64,000 bases of DNA. It comes from Corella eumyota. Taxonomy: Eukaryota; Chordata; Ascidiacea; Phlebobranchia; Corellidae. Made by a program: the position numbers and the translations under genes. This document shows, in pieces, positions 45,701 to 56,400 of the stretch; position 1 is the stretch's first letter, and every line of letters begins with the position of its first letter. The DNA is taken from assembly GCA_963082875.1 (NCBI GenBank), contig OY720098.1, positions 11,160,001-11,224,000 of the forward strand. Direction: 5' to 3'. The notes under the pieces were generated by a model that saw nothing but the letters and a program-made list of their open reading frames with translations, ran no database searches and was not told the origin of the DNA.

Positions 45701-48700
45701 GGGTAAGTTATTTTTATGTACTTTCTAGATCTCCAACATTGTAAATATTTTAAGTTATTTCTAAAGTAATGTAACAACTATTTTTGACCTGCAGAAGTTT
45801 ATCGTCATCTGATGACTCAACTCATTATGACATGAAAAGGCAATCATCAAAAAGAAAACTGGCTGATGCTGGTAAGTTTATGATATAAAATGGAAAAAGA
45901 TAATAAAAATTTGGAAGTTTAAATATTACTATAATTTATAAATATAACTAACTAATATTTTGTGAAACATACTTACACAAATCAATGTTTTTTTAATTTT
46001 ATTTAGACCAACTACGTGATGGTCTCAGTGAGGAATACATAGATTGGTACAAGAAAAAATACCTAAAACCAAGCCATCTATATTTGTGTCTTAAACACTT
46101 TATCTTCATCTTGAACCTTATATTTATTTTGGTAAGTAGTAGTCAAATTGTTAAGATATCTAACAGTACCACAGAATTCCTAATTTGACACTATTTTTTG
46201 TTTAAAGTTTGGATTGGCCTTAGTTGGACTTGGCACTTGGGGATTTATTGATATGTACTTAAACGGTTTAAGCGACCCATCTGAGATTTTATTAGATCCC
46301 ATTTTCCCAGTGTTTGTGATAGGTATTTTTATCACACTAGCTGCATCACAAGGTGCTGTTGGATTTCTGAGGGACAATATTTGTATGATAAGGTAAGTTA
46401 TGTGAATTGCTAATATTTTATTTAAAATAATATTTACAGATAATATTGGAGATTTTAGATAATTTTTTTTTTCTAGATTTTTTGGTTGGTGTCTTGTGTT
46501 CTTCTGTATAATTTTTGTTGCGGGAGGAATTTGCTTTTGGGTGATGATGGGCACAATTACAAAATTTGTAAGATTTTAATTATTCCTTTTTAAAACATAT
46601 TTTTAGTATTAGTTTTAAGTTTTATTTTACATACTTTAAATTTTAATATTTTTTTAAAATTATTTTAACATTTTTTTTTGTATATATCTTTATCCTCGAT
46701 GTGGGAAAGTCGAATGCGCGACTTAAACATAGAGTAACATAAGTTATTCCGACCCAGTCTCGAGTTGCCTGTGGCAGTTTGGGATATTATAGAGACTATA
46801 ATTGCCCGGTAATTATGCTGCTTATTAAGTGCAGGCTCAGCAGGAGTTCATACCGTTTATAGCGCCTTACTCAAGGGCACTACAGCATGAGATCAGTGGG
46901 GATTGAACCCACGACTTCATGTGTGGTGTAGCAAGAGTTCTTACCACTACACCACTCTGCCGGTAAACTTGTTTTATATTTAAATATGTTTGTTAATCAA
47001 TAAATAAATAAACATTTGCAGACAACAGATCATTTCACAAACTGGGTGACGAACTACAATGAAACAAGTAGAAAGGCATCAGCATTTACCATCAATCAAA
47101 TGCAACTTCAGTTCGGCTGCTGTGGTATCAGCAACTCAAATGACTGGCTTAAAAACAGGTAAATATTTAGATTTTTCCTATTTATGCAGATGATTTTTTT
47201 TAAGAAATAGTTTTAATGTGGCAGCGTGGTGTAGTGGTAAGAACACTTGCTACACCACACATGAGGTCGTAGGTTCAATACCCACTGATCTCATGTTGTA
47301 GCGCCCTTGAGTAAGGCGCTATAAACAGTACGAACTCCTGCTGCGCCAGCACTTAATCAGCAGCATAATTACTGGGCAATTATAATCTATAATATCCCAA
47401 ACTGCCACAGGCAACTCGAGACTGGGTCGGGGTAACTGATGTCACTCTATGTTTAAGTGGCGCATTAGATATTCTCACATCGAGGATAAAGATTTATACA
47501 AAAATGATGTAAAAAAAGTTTACCTGTTAAAAAACATGAATATTAACTAGTTGTAATTAGCATTAAAAATACATAGTAATAAGTTAATATTTATTTATAT
47601 TTTTTTAGTGATTATAAATGCTCTGGAGCGGTTGAATCCTGTTCTTTGCCACCATCTTGCTGCATGGATCAGGTAAAAATTTATTTTAATTTTTTTTTTA
47701 CATGAAAGTAATTTTGTGACTATTTTTTCAATAACTGTTTAAATAGTCTAAACTTCTTTAATTATTACATTTGATAACCACTATATAGTTTTAGTTAAAA
47801 AACAATAAACCTTAAGTAAATTTAAAATGAACAATGGTTTATTTTTGTATTTAGGAACAATGCAATATGCTGTCAGGTAAGTTTTTATCTTTTTTTTTGT
47901 ATATATCTTTATCCTCGATGTGGGAAAGTCGAATGTGCGACCTTAACATAGAGTAACATCAATTACTTTGTCCCAGTCTCGAATTGCCTGTAGCAGTTTG
48001 GGATATTATATAAATTATAATTGCCGGATATTTATACTCCTGATTAAGTGCTGGCTCAGCAGGAGTTCGTACCGTTAAAAACGCCTTACTCAAGGGCGCT
48101 ACAGCATGAGATCAGTGGGGATTGAACCCACGACCTCATGTGTGGTGTAGCAAGTGTTCTCACAACTACACCACGCTTCCGGTTAAATCTATTCAAATGT
48201 AAATTAATATTATTTAATTTTTTTAAAACTGCATTGTTTATGTAAAAATATTTTCTTACATTTTTGTTATTAAAAATACATTTTTTGTTATTTTAGGAGC
48301 TTATCAATATGATGGATGCCTTGATGCTATGACAGTTTGGGTTAAAGATAAAACGCCAATATTAATTGGAGTTTGGTTGGGAATTATCTTGTTGTTTAAT
48401 CTTGAATTTGTCTGTGTTTATTTTATGGTAAGTAATCATTTTTGGAGTTAAAGCAGGCTCAATGCAACAGATAATGGCTTGTTTTTCTGTAAGAACAAAC
48501 AAAAATAACACAGGGTACGAATTAACGTTTAAAAATTGATAAATGTGGTCGCATTTTGAGAGCAACGACCAAGTCATGATCTTCGTTTTCTAATACCGCC
48601 TTGCGTTGCATTTTTAAATGGTTCTATATACTTACTATGTTCTTACTGTAGTTTAACCACATTGCGCAAAAACTAAACGACTCGCGAGAGTAAAATTTTC

Positions 48701-49278
48701 GCATTGTAAGAGCATGGAAAGTTATTGTTATTAAACGCCCTGTAGTAACCTACATTAACGCAGGATTTTGTTGATGTAATTAAATAAGTTCGAAACCGTT
48801 TTAAAATAGCTTCATAAAAATACATAAATATACACCAGTGTTTTATCGCTTGAACTGTTTTTGGTTGATTCGCTTTTTCTAATATATTTGTAAAAAAACG
48901 ATTCGCCTTTAGCGAACAGCGACCCGTTATTTCGTCCCCTAAGTTAAACACATAAAACTTTACTAATAACGATAATTGAATATTGAAGATTAAAAAATAA
49001 AATTTTTCAAATTTGTATATACAATTAGCAATGTCATCAAGTAAATGTTTTTAGTTTACATTTTTTTTCTATAGATTCGCGAGGTTAGATACTTACGTTT
49101 GGTTAATAAGAAGATCTTCTCCCTTTGCAAGCACGATTATCGTAGCGACCAATCTGTAACTGAGTCATCGTCTGAAGACAGTGAATACGAAGAACGAAGA
49201 AGGCGACGACGACGAAGAAAGAGAAAACGACAAAACAAAAAGAAGAGAAATTATTTCGTTAACAAGGGATACAATTAA
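39786..49278 (+). CDS. Tetraspanin with a ~1,100-residue acidic/proline-rich N-terminal extension
   Basis: Exons: 39786-39791, 39959-40961, 41058-41242, 41340-41462, 41579-41670, 41959-42105, 42289-42445, 42646-42686, 42879-43028, 43108-43234, 43344-43425, 43616-43724, 43880-44101, 44308-44386, 44564-44785, 44942-45083, 45180-45435, 45625-45702, 45795-45871, 46007-46131, 46208-46392, 46477-46567, 47022-47158, 47609-47672, 47855-47876, 48297-48427, 49075-49278. They read 1418 codons in continuous frame. Residues 3-336 are a D/E/S/N-rich disordered region. Residues 337-1099 are disordered and rich in P, Q and N, with PYDSV and PYDTV motifs. The tetraspanin core follows: TM1 about 1124-1149, TM2 1172-1195, TM3 1204-1228, and a large loop with FGCCG (1264-1268), PPSCC (1293-1297) and GC (1314-1315). 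TM4 is about 1328-1351. The loop has eight cysteines, a count typical of TspanC8 members. A 67-residue tail ends in a run of Arg/Lys. Usual tetraspanins are 200-350 residues with N-tails under 30. Intron 7 uses a GC donor. The role of the extension is unknown. Confidence 0.85.
41809..41930 (+). mobile_element. SINE 3' fragment in tetraspanin intron 5
   Basis: The sequence from AATCTATAATATC through a diverged ACTGGGTC..GGTAACC stretch to ATCAAGGATAAATAAATAT matches the body and tail of the main SINE, read plus. The tRNA-like head is missing. The divergence suggests an older insertion. Confidence 0.7.
42446..42645 (+). other. GC-AG intron (tetraspanin intron 7)
   Basis: Exon 7 ends CCAAAG and the intron begins GCATGT. 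A GT donor that keeps the frame is not available. The acceptor is a normal TTTTTATAG. AAG|GCATGT fits the extended consensus known for the minor GC-AG class spliced by the U2 spliceosome. GC donors are weak and often alternatively used. Confidence 0.7.
42709..42802. repeat. Tandem repeat, three ~33-bp units, in tetraspanin intron 8
   Basis: The unit T(8-10)-ACTCATATTTAAAAAATACA occurs three times in a row with small length changes. It lies between exons 8 and 9 and has no coding potential. Confidence 0.8.
46671..46963 (-). mobile_element. tRNA-derived SINE, near full length, in tetraspanin intron 22
   Basis: Read on the minus strand, the tRNA-like head (B box GGTTCAATCCC) is followed by the shared body and a tail beside a T run at 46671. 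It lies antisense to the gene and forms the left arm of an inverted pair around exon 23. Confidence 0.9.
47219..47504 (+). mobile_element. tRNA-derived SINE, near full length, in tetraspanin intron 23
   Basis: This is the sense copy. The Pol III A box is TGGTGTAGTGG (47227-47237) and the B box GGTTCAATACC (47272-47282). The body includes GCGCCCTTGAGTAAGGCGC, which can fold as a stem, and the tail ends GAGGATAAAGATTTATACAAAAA. It is inverted relative to the neighbouring copies at 46671 and 47890. Confidence 0.9.
47890..48182 (-). mobile_element. tRNA-derived SINE, near full length, in tetraspanin intron 25
   Basis: Minus-strand copy of the same family, more diverged in the middle than the 46671 copy. 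It starts only 13 bp after the 22-nt exon 25 and fills most of that intron. Confidence 0.88.
48428..49074 (+). other. Last intron of the tetraspanin gene
   Basis: A 647-bp intron between TM4 and the basic tail. It has more balanced composition than other introns and short minus-strand frames (48362-48577, 48673-48951), but no domain was recognised. It may hold a regulatory element for the downstream gene. Confidence 0.4.
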
Positions 49279-50403
49279 ACTCATTCGAACTAAAAAACAA
49301 AACAATTTTGTCGTTTACATCGTTTTTAATTAACCACTTACAATGTTTTGGCCCAATTTATGTAACGATTTTCTAGTAAAAAAACGTTATTGGTACTAAA
49401 CAACTTTTTTGAAAATATTTTGTAAAAACAAAATAAGTATGATGACAAATTTTAAATATTTATTACTACCCTATATTGCTAAGTGCCTTTGCTGCATAGT
49501 TTCCATTTAACTGTAAATATAATGCAATACAATCGTGTTCGAGCAATTATTTAATTGAAATGCATATAAAATAATGAATGGAATTTAATTAAAACTTCCT
49601 ACACGAAAAATTGTAAAAAAGTATTTTTTTGGGCAAACGATACTAATAATTAAAAGTGTAATAAATGAAATGCGTATTGTTGGAAGCTATGTTTAATATA
49701 AAGATAAAGTTAAACTCTTAAGCATTCATGTTATTGTTAGTTTCAAAACCGCTTACAATTAATATAGGAAAATCGTAGAGGTAACGACCTAAAATACTTT
49801 ATAAATAAAAGTGTCGACCATGGCGACAAACGACAACAACCGTCATGCTGTTTGTAGAATTGAAGCGGAACGGCAAACAATAAAACTAACCGACGCTGTT
49901 CGATTCAAAAGATCAATTGAAACAGTGTTGCTAGTTTAAACAAGTCCTCTATTATCAGATTATAAGGTTATTTGAAAAAATACAAATGATGACCGTCGTT
50001 AGCTTTGTGTACAGTGTTGCAGACATGTTTATTTAAAATTTAATTCTAAGCTTAACGTTTTTTTTCAGGTGTTTATGGATTTATCGTGGGTGCGTGGGCA
50101 TTTAAACTTACAGATTTACTTTAACATTTAGACATTTGCAAAATAATTTTATATGGTGCAAATATTCAAAACTAATGTGAAATTTAATGTTATTTGCTAG
50201 ATTGTTTTACAGACATAAGACAAACAGCAATTGCATAAGAATAAAACATATTTTTAGTACATAATATTAGATTGATTGTAGTAAATAGTAAAAATAAACT
50301 ATGTTGGTATGTTTTGTAGTAATAATCATTTTAAGTTAAATTTTGGTTTTAGATGTTTGTACAAATTAAATAGTAGTTTTGTAAGCAGTATAGAAATATA
50401 AAA
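49279..50403. other. Intergenic DNA, tetraspanin 3' end to centriolin start
   Basis: About 1.1 kb. Candidate tetraspanin poly(A) signals AATAAA lie at 49660-49665 and 49804-49809. A GC-richer patch at 49810-49960 holds a 39-codon frame (49820-49939). A good donor (AGAG|GTAACG, exon end 49780) and a strong acceptor (T-run then CAG, exon start 50069) could frame a 5' UTR intron of centriolin, though they are not tied to any known exon. Another acceptor-like AG lies at 50351-50352. Confidence 0.45.
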
Positions 50404-53400
50404 ATGCAAAGATCAAGGCGATCCCATAGTGACACTGATGATGTTTTAGGGACCTCACAAAATCTACCTCCAATCACACCCAGAAGTTCTAGAATTCCTG
50501 CACCTCTTAAAACTTCAGGACAGTATCCAAGAAGGGGAAGTCAAACCTCAACACCGAACAGGTTTTATTATAAGTTTTGTATTTATTTACTTTAATTGTT
50601 GGTCTAATATTTATTATAAAAGTATAGGCTATAGTTTTGCTTTAACTTATATAGCCTATATACAACTGTATGTACAAATTAAAAAAACATTTTTTGTCTA
50701 TTGTTAAGTTTTTAAATTATGTTATTTCAAAATTACAAAAAATTATATATATAATATATAGAAAAATATTTAAATAAAAAAAACAGTATATATATAAATT
50801 TAAATATTATCATCAAAATTAACAAAAATTGCAATTAAGTATTTGTTATGTAAGTTAAATTTTAAAAACTGTCAGAAGTATAAGTTGAAGTTATAATGTA
50901 AGTTACTGGGGTCTTTTTAGATCTCGATCAACAAGCCGATCTCCAACTCGCAGAGGAGCTGCAAGTCCAAGTAACTCAACTCGTAGTGTAGAAAACCTTA
51001 GTCCAATTCGAAATGATGATTATAGCAGAAGGATGGTCGGAACATTAGGTAGCACCGAAGGTATGTATTGATGTGTTTGCAAAATATTTTTTAATATTTG
51101 TTACAGAAATTTATAACTACTTAAGAGGATTTCCATTTATATGGTTTGCCTTCTGTTTACTACTTGTTATGTCACATAAAGGTTTTATACTTTTATTTGT
51201 TTAAGCTATCTGTAAACACCAGGCTCATTGGCGAATATTGTGGCATTGGTGCGGCTCAAACCTAAAACTTTTTGACTTGTCTAATGTCATGACCAGTATA
51301 CTACACTTTTATTCTTTAACCATTAAGCATTAAGAAATTAAAATTTCTTGTAGAATTACTTTTAATCTATTTTTACCTTGTATTTGTTTATAGATACTTC
51401 TGGTCGGAACTTGGTTCGATATATAACTAAAGATATGATACAAAGACTTGCCAAAGAAGAACAATTTGAACACATCAGAAAATTGTCTTTTAATCTAAGT
51501 GGAGATAAGAAAATAAGGGTGAGATTTGTTTAATTAAAATAAACACAATTTTACAATACAATTTGTTATATAACCCTTATGTTTTTCCATGTTTAACTGC
51601 TTAACTACTTTAATGTTTTTAATAAAATGTTAGGAATGGGTAAAATGTTTTTTTTCAGATTACTACACTTTTAAAGTTTTTACCATCTAAAATAACAATC
51701 TTATATAAATTATAAAGGTTTCAAAATTATTTTTTTTTAATACTGTTTTATTTTAGTACATTGAAAACTTGGATGGATTAAAAAACTTGACCGTTCTTAA
51801 TCTAAGCAACAATGCAATAGATAAGGTTGAGAAAATAGATCATTTAACACGCTTACAAAACCTCAACTTGTCAAACAATAGAATAAGGTAATTAAGTGAC
51901 AAGATTTTAACACAAGTTTTTTAAATAAACAAAGTAAAAATGTATATATAAAAGAAATTAAAAGTGTTTTTGTATACTTTAATATCATTTTTAATGCTTA
52001 TTGAGATTTATTTTATACCATCTATTCTATACTGCATACCTACTAATTACTTTTGTTTTTTACAGTACAATTGAAGGTATTGAGACGTTGTCGAATCTTC
52101 AAATATTAAATTTTGAGGGAAATCGAATTGAGAGGATTCCCGTGTGGCTTGGAAAAAAATTAAGAGCTCTTAGAAGCATTAAACTTGCAAATAATTTAAT
52201 TTCTTCGGTAAATTATACTTTTTGAGTCAACTTTTTTAATAGTTAATTTAATCAATTTTAACTAAATTGCATAGTCTTATTTTTTCAAGATTCTAAGTGA
52301 TAAAAATGTAAATTGTTATTAATAAGTTGTTAGAAAAAATGTATATTTATGTAAAATGTTTTTAGTTAATTAAATTTTGATTATTTTTTCTGAAAAATTG
52401 AATCATTTATCATTTTTAATTTTTTCTGTAGTTATCAGATGTGGTTCGGCTCCATGGTCTTCATGATCTTCACACATTCACAATACAGGGTAACCCCCTA
52501 TGCGAAATTCCCCACCACAGAGGATACATTATATTTCACTTGCGAGTTTTAAATGAGTTGGACGAACAAGATGTTAGTTCTACAGAAAGATCAGATGCTG
52601 TAATCAGGTTTTCACAAGGTTAATGACTTTGTTTTGATCTTTCTTTTTACTTTTATTTAACCTTTTCTTTTTACATATTAAGGTTAATTTTGTTACTTTT
52701 TAAGAACATTTTAAAACGTATGTACTTTTAAGGTTAATATTATTAAGGTTAATAAAAGAAACAGGTAGGCACCGTTTCACTAATGAGGTTTTCTCCATCA
52801 GTATTATCTCTAGAAGAACATTTGTTTTAAATTTATAAATAAAGTAAAAAATAAAAAAAGTTATTATTTTTTTAGTTTGAAATTGAAAGCTTGGCATTTC
52901 ATTAAAATTAACTTGCTTGTAAAAGGATATGCTTAAAATAAACATTATGCAACACTTCAATTTTTAATATGTAAAACTCATTAATATATTAATCCATACA
53001 GTTAATATTTTAACATTTGTTTTATGTAAATTAAATGTTTTATTTTACAGAGGAGTTAGAAAAGTTGACTAAAGAGCTTCACAACACAAACAGTAAACTA
53101 CAACAAAGTCAAGAACTTCGCAACCAATCTTTAGAGGAGGTAAAGTTTTGTTTGTTTAAAGTTTTAATAACTCATTGAATTTTTTTTTTTTTTAATTTAA
53201 AATAAACAGGTTTTAAACTCTTTTTAAAACTATTACTTATTGTAATTTTATTTAAATTTTTTCCAACAGTTAAAATTTTTTTTTTTAAATCACAATATTT
53301 TAAGCAAGAGTAAATTTATTATTAATCAATTTGTAGGTTGAGATTCTTGCAGCAAGAGAGAGGGAGATGGAGGAGAGGGATGAAAGAGGGAAGGAGAGCA

Positions 53401-56400
53401 GGGAGGAAATGGAAAGAGAACTAGATGCAAAAGATGAACTGGTAAAAATAATTTTAAAACACAAATATAATAATAAAACATTTAATATACATAAAAAAAG
53501 GGTTAAATTTTAACACTTTAATAGTATGTAACAGCTTACCTTTTTTAAAAAAAAAATTTTTCGTTATGAACACAAAAAATAAATTTTTTTTTAGTTGAAG
53601 AAAAAGTCAAAAGAGTTGCAGAGATCTCAAGCCAAACAAGTTCAATTAGAACAAGAACTTGCTTTCATTAAACTTGATGTTAAATTCGATCCCCTTAATG
53701 TAATTAAACTTAAACTCTATTTTTGTAATACATTTAACTTTAAAATAAAAATTTGCAAAAAACTTTAGTCAATAAATTTTTTTCTGCGGTAAATGATTTT
53801 AAATTGTTTATCCTATTTTTTGGAGGTATTTCATTGATTTTTAATTTTATGTTTTTTGTTATAAAAGCTTTTTAACTCTTAAATTCTAACAAATCTGACT
53901 GTTATTAAGGTTCCACATGGTAGTGATGGAGAAGGGGATATGCCTTATATTGGAAAGTCAAGATATAAAAGAAATGAGATGGCAATGGAAAGTAACATGG
54001 TATGAACATTTATTTATTTAAAATATTTGTAATAAAAGCATAATGCAAACTGTCATTAAATTTATTGTATTGCTTATGTAATGCTAATCAAGATTGTTCA
54101 AGCGGGCAGAATTTGCTGATTTTGGGTTTACTACTGAAGTCAACAATATTTAATAAAATAAAAAATATTTCAGGGTAGAGGTGATGAAGATAGAAGGCAA
54201 CTTGATTCTGAACTCAATGAAAAACAACGCCAACTTAATGAAGGTTTTTAGAAAAACATATTAAATTAAATATTCTAAATAAATTCTTAAAAATTTAATA
54301 TATGAAATTTAAATGATTGTTTTAGCTGCAGAAAGGCTTGCATCTCTACAAAGAGAATTACATCAGACCCAATCTCAGGTTTTAAATGCAACTCAAGAGT
54401 TACAAAACTTAGAGAGAGCTACGATGGACAGAAGACTCACAGAGGAAGAAAAACAAAAACTGAGACAAAAACTTGCAGCAAAAATACACAAAGTTAATCA
54501 GGTAATTTAAAAAAAAATGTTGTTTATGTTAAAAATATTCTACAATAAAATTGTTTTTTCTTTTTTTAAAAATACCTATTTAATAATTTTTTTTCTTTTT
54601 CCTAATTCTATAAGAAATTTATATTTGCTTAATAATTTTTGTAGAAAAATTATTTTTAAATAATATTTTATAGATTCGAGAAGAAGCCATCAGAATAGAA
54701 GACGAATTAGCTGAGGATAGGGCAAAAGTACGAAGATTAAAGATTGAATATGATAAACTTAGATCTCGGATGAAAAATTTGGATCCAAGCAGCCCTGAAT
54801 ATGTAAAAAATTAAAATTAAATTCTTTGTTATTGTTCAGTTGTTTTAAACTATTGTTTTTACATTTTTTTTCGAAACTTTGTGTTTTTTTTGTGGAATGT
54901 GATGTTTTTTTATTTGGTGAAGTAGGTTTAAATTTTTCATTATACAGTTTTAAAATTTTTAACTACATTTTTAATATACAAAATTTATATTTTTGTATTA
55001 AAGGCTCAATCAAAATCTGAAATGCATTCAAAAGAGCAACAATGTAAAGAGTTAACTCAACAGATCAAAGATAATGAAAATACGTTAAACAGACTGCTCA
55101 AAAATATAACTGTTGATACAGAAGCAATTAAAGATTTGGAAGAACAACTAGAAAGTGGTAAAAAAACAATCAAAGGAAATTTGTAACTGATTTTATTAAA
55201 AGTTGATACAAGTATAAATTGTAAATGACATCTATAATAAAGCCTAGTGGATAATATATATATGTATATATTTATATATGTATATGCAATTTATAGACCT
55301 ACAAAATAAGAAAAACTATTGTTTGTGATTTTAGGGTAAATTATCACAGGCCAATAGTAGTTGAAATTTTAAGACAATTAAAATTTCAACCAGAGGGCAG
55401 GCTATTGACTAAAATATTTTGACAAAGCTTGTTAAAAAAAAACAATGAACTGAATTATAAAATGGGATTTCCCCCCATATTATTTCTTCTATTAAAAAAA
55501 ACTAATTTGAAAAATTGCTAATCAAGGAACTGCATCATCTGATCCCAATCTTCGACATGAGCTGGAGGATATTGTTGAAGGACTTCAAGATTATCTTCTG
55601 AATGTAAGACAGAAAGCTGACGCTCAGAGAGGTGACTTTGATAATCTTTTACGAGACAAAGAAAGGCTTGTCAGGCGCTTGGCGGCACTAGAGAGAGAAA
55701 AGATGATCTTAGCGAGCGATGCAGATGACTATAGTCAATTACAACAACAGGTAAATTTTGTATTAATTATTATTTTAGGTACTAAAAAAATTTGATTGCA
55801 TTATCTTTTTGATTTATTGAAAGTAACCCTGAAATATGGTATTTTAATGATCTAGTTGTCATTGGACACCAATTAACTATTTTTATGGTAACTTTTATCT
55901 AATTTTTAATGATTGGCATGTTTAGGGTTTTGCATTTTAGGAAAGCTGTTTTGAGCTGTTTTATTCTTACTCAGTAAATAGTGTTTTCAGAATTTTAAGA
56001 TGTGTAAGCATTTTTGTTTGGAAATCTTTTTATTTTAGATTAAGGAATGACTTGAACTATATTAAATTAGGGTAATTCCATATTTATCAAAATAAAACAA
56101 TTTTTTTGAATACATAGTATTTGTTAAGGTGTCAGTTTTGGGTGAGCTAAACGAATTGCTCCAAGCCACCCAAGACTTAAACGAACAAATTTTAAAACAA
56201 AGACGGGGCAAAAATCAAAGCCAAACTGAGCCTAAAAAAATACTCCCTGAGTCCCTTGATCAGGCCATTAAAGAGGGAACGGCCACCACACAGCAAATAG
56301 AAGAGGCCACAAGGCTTACAGTAAAACTATTTAATTTCGGGCACTGTTTGGGCATTAATTTGAACAAAAAATTATTCTTTGACATTCTTGCTTAGTGAAT

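Noticed and set aside
46131-46208. Boundary between two separate genes (acidic protein and tetraspanin)
   Set aside because: Phases match across every junction, the introns near the join are short, and no stop or start context separates the parts.
47219-47290. tRNA gene
   Set aside because: The A and B boxes are good, but the sequence does not fold into a full cloverleaf and is followed by the same body and tail as four other copies, so it is a SINE head.
49820-49939. 39-codon frame starting in a CCATGG context
   Set aside because: Too short and unlike any known protein; better explained as leader or promoter DNA of centriolin, and mentioned only as such.
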